Assembly: GCA_023421735.1 (NCBI GenBank)
Contig: JAEZSP010000023.1
Location: 43,555-107,554 of the forward strand
Direction of reading: 5' to 3'
From: Bacillota bacterium
Lineage (GTDB): Bacteria; Bacillota_A; Clostridia; Christensenellales; Aristaeellaceae
DNA: 64,000 bases
Part shown: positions 58,721 to 64,000 of the stretch, piece after piece
Position numbering within the stretch: the stretch's first letter is position 1
How the letters are laid out: every line of letters starts with the position of its first letter
Translations under genes and position numbers: made by a program
Notes under the pieces: generated by a model
The model's input: only the letters and a program-made list of their open reading frames with translations
What the model was told of the DNA's origin: nothing
Database searches by the model: none

Positions 58721-59818
58721 TTATTCGGTAAATTGGATGTCGATTCGCGCGTTTGAGGTGCGCACGTCGAGCTTTTTGGGTCCTTCCGACGCCGCCGGGA
58801 GGTTGTTCTTGCCGTTCGAGGTGCGCGATGTAACGGCAAAATCCGTCATCTTGCCGACGATTGTGCCCGTGATTGCGCCGTTTGACGAGGAGAGAGAGAT
58901 GTTCTCACCCCCGACATCCTCCACGGCCAAATGGCCGTTTCGGGTCTCGATCTTTAGACGCTTGCCCGTGACGGTACGCGCATCGTTGGCACCGTTTGAC
59001 GTCTTTAAAACCAACTCGTCCGCCGCAACCACATCGGACTCGATGCGCGCATTGCTGGATTCCGCGACGACGCTCTTTCCCGCAATGTTCTTGAGCCGGA
59101 TCCCGCCGTTGGAGGTAGACAGCTTGATGCGCTGCACCGCCACATCCTCCGCGGTAATCTTCCCATTCGATGTGCGAAGGACAAGCGAACCGTTCACACC
59201 GACATTTGTCGCGGATACGGAACCGTTGGTCGTGCGCGCATCCACCTCGCCCTCGTATTGGCTCGGCAGCGTGAGATTGATGGGATACGTCTGCCAGGAA
59301 CGCACGCCAAAGAGCGACCGGAAACCGCCCCACTGGTTGGCCACGAACCGGATGCTCAGCGTATCGCCCTCGCAAATCACGTCATAGTGCCCGTCGGGGC
59401 CGTCGACGTAATCGACTTTGAGTTCCGTTCCGCCAACGACGTTGACGCTGCGGTTCTGATCGACGACCGACACGCGGCGCACGCGCTTCGCGTCAAAGGA
59501 CTTCGTCATGTGGGTATACTTGCCGTCGGCGCGCGCATGCGTGCCCGGCTCCGTGGACTCTTCCTCGTCCTCCGGCGCATCCGGGCCGACCACGATCTCG
59601 GGCGTCTGGAATTCGCGGCGCACGCGCTCCACGATGTCGTCAATCTTCTCCAAGCCCGCGACCGCCTCTTCCTCGGGCACGCCGTCCTCCACCTTATCCT
59701 CGATCATCTCCTGATAAAACCCCACGAGACGCCGCATTTCAGGGTACATATCGTCCGATTCAATCTTCAGCGCCTCGAGCTTCTTTGCAAGCTCGATCAA
59801 ATACTCATTCTTGGTCAT
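58721..59818 (-). CDS. DUF1700-like N-terminus with DUF4097 beta-helix repeats
   Basis: A 365-residue protein. Residues 1-75 resemble DUF1700/HAAS-type helical domains (EYLIELAKKLEALKIESDDM... VDYYQEM-like GFYQEMIEDKVEDG). After a charged linker the rest is a DUF4097-type beta-strand repeat: short units ending in TSNG, SSNA or TRNG (for example LVLRTSNGKITAEDV, IKLSTSNGGIRLKNI, VAESSNARIESDV, LVLKTSNGANDARTV). These build a long right-handed or stacked beta solenoid. Function is unknown; such PadR-DUF1700-DUF4097 sets are linked to envelope stress. No membrane helix is present. ATG at 59818 overlaps padR by 14 bases. Confidence 0.8.
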   Translation of the reverse strand: MTKNEYLIELAKKLEALKIESDDMYPEMRRLVGFYQEMIEDKVEDGVPEEEAVAGLEKIDDIVERVRREFQTPEIVVGPDAPEDEEESTEPGTHARADGKYTHMTKSFDAKRVRRVSVVDQNRSVNVVGGTELKVDYVDGPDGHYDVICEGDTLSIRFVANQWGGFRSLFGVRSWQTYPINLTLPSQYEGEVDARTTNGSVSATNVGVNGSLVLRTSNGKITAEDVAVQRIKLSTSNGGIRLKNIAGKSVVAESSNARIESDVVAADELVLKTSNGANDARTVTGKRLKIETRNGHLAVEDVGGENISLSSSNGAITGTIVGKMTDFAVTSRTSNGKNNLPAASEGPKKLDVRTSNARIDIQFTE

Positions 59819-60131
59819 TGCCGCCCGCCGCCCTTTCTATAAATTCGAAGGCCTTCGCGGCCTCCCGCCATTCATCCTTGAATTCCGCAACCCTCTTTTT
59901 GCCCGCATCCGTGATCGCATACACGCGCCTGAGCCGTCCGCCGTGTTCCACGCTTTCGGCGCTGACGTATCCTATCGCCTCGTGCCGCTTCAAAATGTGG
60001 TACAGTGCCGACTCCGAGAGCTTCACAAAGCCTTCCAGATCCTTCTCGATTCGATAACCGTAGGATTTCCCCCGGCAAAGCTCCGCGAGCACGCAAATCT
60101 CCAAAATTCCCTTCTTCAACTGAGCGTCCAT
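59805..60131 (-). CDS. PadR-family transcriptional regulator
   Basis: A 108-residue winged-helix repressor. PadR hallmarks: LKKGILEICVLAELCRGKSYGY, SESALYHILKRHEAIGYV, and RRVYAITDAGKKRVAEF. The C-terminal helix is short, as in subfamily 2. It probably represses its own operon through the palindrome at 60153-60173. ATG at 60131 follows AAAGGCGG. The downstream DUF4097 gene overlaps and is co-expressed. Confidence 0.92.
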   Translation of the reverse strand: MDAQLKKGILEICVLAELCRGKSYGYRIEKDLEGFVKLSESALYHILKRHEAIGYVSAESVEHGGRLRRVYAITDAGKKRVAEFKDEWREAAKAFEFIERAAGGNDQE

Positions 60132-60152
60132 CGCAATACCGCCTTTCGAACA

Positions 60153-60173
60153 ATACTATACATCGTACAATAT
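60153..60173. promoter_or_regulatory. Candidate PadR operator
   Basis: Imperfect inverted repeat with arms ATACTATAC and GTACAATAT around ATC, covering the -10 box and spacer of the padR promoter. PadR binding is inferred from position. Confidence 0.55.
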
Positions 60174-60183
60174 CATTTGTCAA
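60155..60183 (-). promoter_or_regulatory. Promoter of padR
   Basis: On minus TTGACA (60183-60178), 17 bases, TATAGT (60160-60155). Confidence 0.8.
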
Positions 60184-60376
60184 GCTTCGACGCGCAACCC
60201 GCGGTTGAATCGGCGCGCCTGATTGAAAAAGGAAACCGAAGGCGCGCGGCATGCGTCTAAAAAAGACAAACCATGCCGCACTTTTTCAATCGCGTATTTG
60301 TCACATGAATGACATGCACCGCGGCAGGCCCGTATGGTATAATAGGATACGATTACTGTGGAGGATTATTGTATCG

Positions 60377-62695
60377 ATGAAAGTCATATCGCGAAAAGAC
60401 CGGCCGATCTTGTTCGAGCCGCGTGAGCGGGATAGAAGCTTTATACTCAGCGTGGTCATGATGACGGCAAAAATGCTGTTCTTCATGGTCCTCTTAATTG
60501 GAATCGGCGGCTCTGGCATCGCGGCGGGCGTTGCGAAGGCGTGGATCGACACCGTTCCCGCCCTTGACATCGACGAGCTACGCTCGCAGTCGCAGACCTC
60601 TTTTATCTACGACAAATACGGAAATCTCATCACCGAGTACAAGGGCAGCGAAAACCGCATCTATGCAAGCATCGACGAGATGCCGCAAAACCTCATCAAC
60701 GCCGTCATCGCAACCGAGGACAAGCGCTTTTACGAGCACAACGGCGTGGACATCAAGCGCATGGGCGGCGCGCTTTTGGGAAACCTCGTCAACAGCAATC
60801 TGCAGGGTGCGTCGACGCTTACGACCCAGCTGATCAAGCTCACCCTCCTTTCGAGCGAGCAGACCTACAAGCGCAAAATTCAGGAGGCATACCTTGCCAT
60901 CGAGCTTGAAAAGGTCATGACGAAGGATCAGATCCTCGAGGAATACATGAACGTCGTCTACCTCGGCGGCGCGAGCTACGGCATGAAGATGGCTGCGCTC
61001 GATTACTTTGGCAAGGATCTGTCCCAGCTGACACTGCGCGAATGCGCCTGCCTTGCGCGCATCATCAAAAGCCCCTACAACTACAATCCGCGCCGCTGTT
61101 ACTATACCAGGAACGACCCGGATTACATCGAGAGCCGCACGGACTTCGTGCTCGGCCTCATGCACGACCAGGGCTATATCACTGACGACGAGTATCAGCA
61201 GGCGCTCTCCGAGCGGCTGAACGTGCTGGAGACAAGCACAGCCGCGTCGGACGCCATGTACGACAACGCCTATTACGTCGAATATGCCGTGTATGACGTG
61301 GTCACCAAGATGCTGCGCGTCGAAAATCTTGAGGATACCGCCACGAACCGCCGCGCCATGGAAACGAAGCTGAGAAACGGCGGCTATAAGATCTATACCT
61401 CCCTCGACCCGGAAATTCAGGAGGCCGTGCAGGACGTTGTGACGAACTGGGATGGCTACCCCTCCATGCGATATGCAAACGACGCGGAGACACAATCGTC
61501 GCTGGGTGGCGGGGAGTATTTGACCGTCAAACAACCGCAGGCGGCAGCGGTCGTCATGGACTGGTCGACGGGCGACGTGGTCGCCATCGTGGGCGGTCGA
61601 TCGGAACCCGTACAGAAAAAGCTGCTCAACCGCGCCTATCAATCCACAAAAATGCCGATCGGCTCGTCCATCAAGCCCATTGCGGTATACGGGCCGGCAT
61701 TTGACCTCGGGTATTCGCCCGGCACACCGGTTCTGAACCTGCCAATCAAAATTGCGGGTTGGGTCAGTGAGCTGGGGTACCCGCAAAACTATTCGGCAAA
61801 CACCTATACGGGCGTCGAGTCGATGCGCATCGCGATGAACAAGTCGCACAATAACTCCGCGGCGCACGCACTGTTTGAGTACGTGACCATCGAAAACTCG
61901 GTCGTATATCTGCTTAAACTCGGCGTCAGTCCCGACCACATCCTCGCAACCGGTTCCGGCCTTGCGCTGGGTTCCTCGGGTATTTCGATGCTGGAACTGT
62001 GCGCGGCATACAGCGCCGTCGCAAACCTCGGCGAATATCAGGAACCCTATGCGTTCACGCAGATCGTGAACCCCGACGGCAGCGTCTACATCGACGTCTC
62101 GCAGGTGCAGATCAAGCGGCAGGTGTTCAAACAATCGACCGCATGGATGCTCACGGACGTCCTGAAGGGCTGCGTCAAATCCGGTGGCACGGGCACCCAC
62201 GCCGTTTGGGGCAATATTACCGTCGCCGGAAAGACGGGCACGAACTCCAACAACATCGGCGTCAGCTTTGCGGGCTTTACCCCATACTACGCCTGCGCCG
62301 TCTGGATCGGCTCGGACTACTACAAGCCGCTCACGACAGACGCAACCGGCGGTTCCTACGCCGCGCCCCTCTGGGCCGCCATCATGAAAAAGGTGCACAA
62401 CATGACCGGAAAGACCGAGGACAAGGATATCCTGGCGCGATCCGCCGCGTCCGTGGGTCTTGTCAAGGCCACCGCCTGCGGCGTCTCCGGCATGCTGCCG
62501 ACCAAGTATTGCTATCAGGACAAGACCTACGGCGTTATCACAGATTACTATCTCTCCGGCACACAGCCCACAGAGCCGTGCAACATGCACCGCGCGAACG
62601 GCAAACTCTACGTACCGGAGGGACACCCGCTCCTCAACGCAGAGGATGCCAAGGTCGTCAGGGAATACTTCCCCACCGCGACCAACAAACAATAA
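60377..62695 (+). CDS. Class A penicillin-binding protein (PBP1a family)
   Basis: A 772-residue bifunctional peptidoglycan synthase. A cytoplasmic start and signal-anchor helix (about 30-52) precede the GT51 glycosyltransferase (ATEDKRFYEHNG with catalytic Glu114; GASTLTTQLIK; KRKIQEAYLAIELEK), a linker and the transpeptidase. The transpeptidase motifs are SSIKP (SXXK nucleophile), SHN (SXN) and KTGT. The end carries a short Ser/Cys-containing domain (CYQDKTYG). ATG at 60377 is preferred; GGAGG lies 12 bases upstream, longer than usual. A TATAAT at 60338-60343 is a probable -10. It is monocistronic. Confidence 0.93.
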   Translation: MKVISRKDRPILFEPRERDRSFILSVVMMTAKMLFFMVLLIGIGGSGIAAGVAKAWIDTVPALDIDELRSQSQTSFIYDKYGNLITEYKGSENRIYASIDEMPQNLINAVIATEDKRFYEHNGVDIKRMGGALLGNLVNSNLQGASTLTTQLIKLTLLSSEQTYKRKIQEAYLAIELEKVMTKDQILEEYMNVVYLGGASYGMKMAALDYFGKDLSQLTLRECACLARIIKSPYNYNPRRCYYTRNDPDYIESRTDFVLGLMHDQGYITDDEYQQALSERLNVLETSTAASDAMYDNAYYVEYAVYDVVTKMLRVENLEDTATNRRAMETKLRNGGYKIYTSLDPEIQEAVQDVVTNWDGYPSMRYANDAETQSSLGGGEYLTVKQPQAAAVVMDWSTGDVVAIVGGRSEPVQKKLLNRAYQSTKMPIGSSIKPIAVYGPAFDLGYSPGTPVLNLPIKIAGWVSELGYPQNYSANTYTGVESMRIAMNKSHNNSAAHALFEYVTIENSVVYLLKLGVSPDHILATGSGLALGSSGISMLELCAAYSAVANLGEYQEPYAFTQIVNPDGSVYIDVSQVQIKRQVFKQSTAWMLTDVLKGCVKSGGTGTHAVWGNITVAGKTGTNSNNIGVSFAGFTPYYACAVWIGSDYYKPLTTDATGGSYAAPLWAAIMKKVHNMTGKTEDKDILARSAASVGLVKATACGVSGMLPTKYCYQDKTYGVITDYYLSGTQPTEPCNMHRANGKLYVPEGHPLLNAEDAKVVREYFPTATNKQ

Positions 62696-62701
62696 ACAGC
62701 G

Positions 62702-62736
62702 CCCGCCCGGACAGCATATCCGGGCGGGTCTTTTCA
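62702..62736 (+). terminator. Terminator of the PBP gene
   Basis: CCCGCCCGG pairs with CCGGGCGGG around ACAGCATAT, followed by TCTTTTC. The convergent gene ends 11 bases further on. Confidence 0.8.
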
Positions 62737-62746
62737 ATGGCGGTTC

Positions 62747-63829
62747 CTATCTTTCCGCGCTGAACAAATAGGCGGTGCCGGGCTGATCGCAACCATCGGG
62801 AAAGACTTCCGCCGTCCAATATTTCCCCGGATACGGAATATTGACGCCCTGAGCGAGAATGATGTTTCTCGTGACGTCATACATCGCATCGCTGTCATAT
62901 CCTTCCCGCCTGTGCATGGCATCGAGATCGCCCGAAAAGGTGGCATGCGCAAATTGGGAACAGAACGGCGGGCCGGTCTTGCCGTCGTTTTGCGGCAAAA
63001 AGTCGAAATGGAGAAACCCTTCGGGCACAGGGGTGTCCGGCTTCATAAACCGCCCCCAGAAACCGTGCCACGCGCCGACGTCCACGCACAGTCCGTAATG
63101 ATGCATGAAGAATAAATCGGCGTCAAAGCTCGATTGAAATTCGGACATGGCGTCCAACGCGCGGAAAAGTTCTTTGCGGGCCTCCAAATCGGCCAGATCA
63201 TCGCCTTCCCGCCCCAAAAAGCGCATGGCAGGCAATTTTTTGTACTCAAAACTGTCCACGCGGAAGCCATTTTGCTGCCGTTTCACCACGTCCGGCATAA
63301 ACAGCGCCCACTGCACCCCCGCATCGCAATCCTTCAGGTAATTGATGTAGCCAAAGAAATCCACGCTATTCACGCCTTCGGGCCCCGTCTTGTTTCCCGC
63401 GATCTGCGCACGCACGTCGCGTTCCCGCATCGCGGAAAAATCCGCAAACACCCGCGCGACCACCTCTTTTAGCCGCTCGTCGTGCACATGTCCCGACAGT
63501 TCATCGTCAAAGCGGTCGAGCGCGGCAAAGACCGCCTGGTTGACCTCGGCGCCCTGCCCCAATTCAGACAGGCGCGCCCGGAGCTGCGCATTCTGTTCCT
63601 GAAAGCGTGCAAATACGCCCTGCATCAAAATCTGCTCGTTTTCAGCAAGCTTTTCGTCGCTCCATTGGAAATCATCCAGCACCCATTCGGTCAGCGCATC
63701 GAACACGCCCGGATTTTGCCCCCGCGCTTTTGCCGCCCATTCGACGATCCTTTTGTACTTGTCGGCGTCCGTTCCCTCTTCTCCGTCGGCATCGTTCCAG
63801 TAAAACGCATCAATCAGACTTCGCGACAT
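62747..63829 (-). CDS. Hypothetical protein, possible effector-binding C-terminus
   Basis: I do not recognise this 360-residue soluble protein. The first 100 residues are helical and charged (SRSLIDAFYWNDADGEEGTDADKYKRIVEWAA kept short: SRSLIDAFYWNDADGEEGTD). The middle contains ELSGHVHDERLKEVVARVF. The last 130 residues have many aromatics and strands (MHHYGLCVDVGAWHGFWGRF, EGFLHFDFLPQND, YWTAEVFPDG) and loosely recall GyrI-like effector domains. No signal peptide or catalytic motif is seen. ATG at 63829 follows GGAGGA. It is convergent with the PBP gene. Confidence 0.6.
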   Translation of the reverse strand: MSRSLIDAFYWNDADGEEGTDADKYKRIVEWAAKARGQNPGVFDALTEWVLDDFQWSDEKLAENEQILMQGVFARFQEQNAQLRARLSELGQGAEVNQAVFAALDRFDDELSGHVHDERLKEVVARVFADFSAMRERDVRAQIAGNKTGPEGVNSVDFFGYINYLKDCDAGVQWALFMPDVVKRQQNGFRVDSFEYKKLPAMRFLGREGDDLADLEARKELFRALDAMSEFQSSFDADLFFMHHYGLCVDVGAWHGFWGRFMKPDTPVPEGFLHFDFLPQNDGKTGPPFCSQFAHATFSGDLDAMHRREGYDSDAMYDVTRNIILAQGVNIPYPGKYWTAEVFPDGCDQPGTAYLFSAER

Positions 63830-64000
63830 ATCAAATCCTCCTTGCACGCTTATATTGATGGACAGGGGATAAAACCAATGTCATCAACTTAAGCTTAGAA
63901 AGGTCTGCGAACGTCGGTGGCGCGATGATCGGTACGGCCGGGACTTCTGGGGAATGATCTGTTGGGACGAACAGGGCAAACAGCACGAATCAGCTGGTTC
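63830..64000. other. Window edge without an assignable gene
   Basis: 171 bases. A plus-strand frame is open from 63858 to the edge and reads with a plausible composition (RWRDDRYGRDFWGMICWDEQ near its end), but has no good start codon or ribosome site. It may be part of a gene continuing past position 64000 or chance. Confidence 0.2.

Noticed and set aside
60578..62737. A 719-codon minus-strand open frame opposite the PBP gene
   Set aside because: The plus strand encodes a complete class A PBP with all catalytic motifs; the antisense frame shows none and has no ribosome site.
63858..64000. Plus-strand frame at the window edge as a gene fragment
   Set aside because: No start codon with a ribosome site is present and only about 47 codons are visible, so it cannot be supported.

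Overview
The window looks like chromosomal DNA of an anaerobic, GC-rich member of the Clostridia (Firmicutes). The yqfC-yqfD-phoH-pgpH-ybeY-cdd-era-recO block, a c-di-AMP pair (cdaA-cdaR and pgpH), a T-box leader, a CtsR box in front of clpB, a RelQ-type alarmone synthetase and the glgC-glgD-glgA cluster are Firmicutes traits. Reverse rubrerythrin, a two-cluster ferredoxin, pyruvate phosphate dikinase and an iron-type alcohol dehydrogenase fit a fermentative anaerobe. YqfC, YqfD and SpoIID-type proteins suggest a sporulating lineage, but no complete sporulation programme is visible. A closer taxonomic placement cannot be made from the sequence alone. GTG and TTG starts with strong Shine-Dalgarno sites are common, and many genes are translationally coupled by ATGA or TGATG overlaps.

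Layout. 1-1760: zinc-type metal uptake operon (znuA, Fur/Zur regulator, truncated znuC) behind a consensus promoter with a palindromic operator. 1800-6920: ECF S component, orphan sensor kinase, a six-domain Ig-like secreted protein, an orphan CbiC-like protein and an SGNH hydrolase. 6970-9660: clpB under CtsR. 9770-15840: coupled SpoIID/SH3 protein, peptidoglycan-binding protein with a dead NlpC/P60 domain, TrmN6-like methyltransferase and MATE exporter, then ferredoxin. 15950-21140: Cys-rich protein, RlmI, RluF, and a yfbR-araD-degenerate ABC ATPase unit. 21330-26170: cdaA-cdaR, two unknowns and a PIG-V type glycosyltransferase. 26190-30400: SGNH hydrolase, alcohol dehydrogenase, a hairpin-rich gap, and a T-box leader ahead of cstA. 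30800-37900: the conserved yqfC-to-recO operon. 37970-40120: reverse rubrerythrin, HEPN-like/CBS protein, relQ. 40150-46140 (minus): DUF512 radical-SAM-type protein, der, plsY, xylB and a sialidase-like protein. 46320-48964: ppdK. 49185-51713: a very large MerR-type regulator gene broken by one in-frame amber codon. 51730-58570 (minus): glycogen cluster glgC-glgD-glgA followed by a CbbX/SpoVK-type AAA protein, a GNAT enzyme and a membrane protein. 58720-60180: PadR plus DUF1700/DUF4097-type protein. 60377-62695: class A penicillin-binding protein. 62747-63829: unknown protein.

Genes that work together include the zinc operon, the c-di-AMP synthase and hydrolase, the ribosome, RNA and GTPase factors (ybeY, era, der, rlmI, rluF, trmN6), cell-wall enzymes (PBP, SpoIID, PG-binding, plsY) and glycogen and pentose metabolism (glg genes; araD and xylB both feed xylulose-5-phosphate).

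The most unusual items are: (1) the amber-interrupted MerR gene with an intact roughly 770-codon downstream frame encoding effector, beta-rich and BtrH-like domains, behind a 19-bp-spacer promoter; (2) the T-box leader controlling a CstA-type transporter; (3) three pseudo-enzymes, namely an ABC ATPase lacking Walker, signature and catalytic residues, a CbiC homologue without its catalytic histidine, and an NlpC/P60 domain without its cysteine; (4) a glycogen synthase with a histone-H1-like tail. No tRNA, rRNA, IS element, prophage or CRISPR array was recognised.
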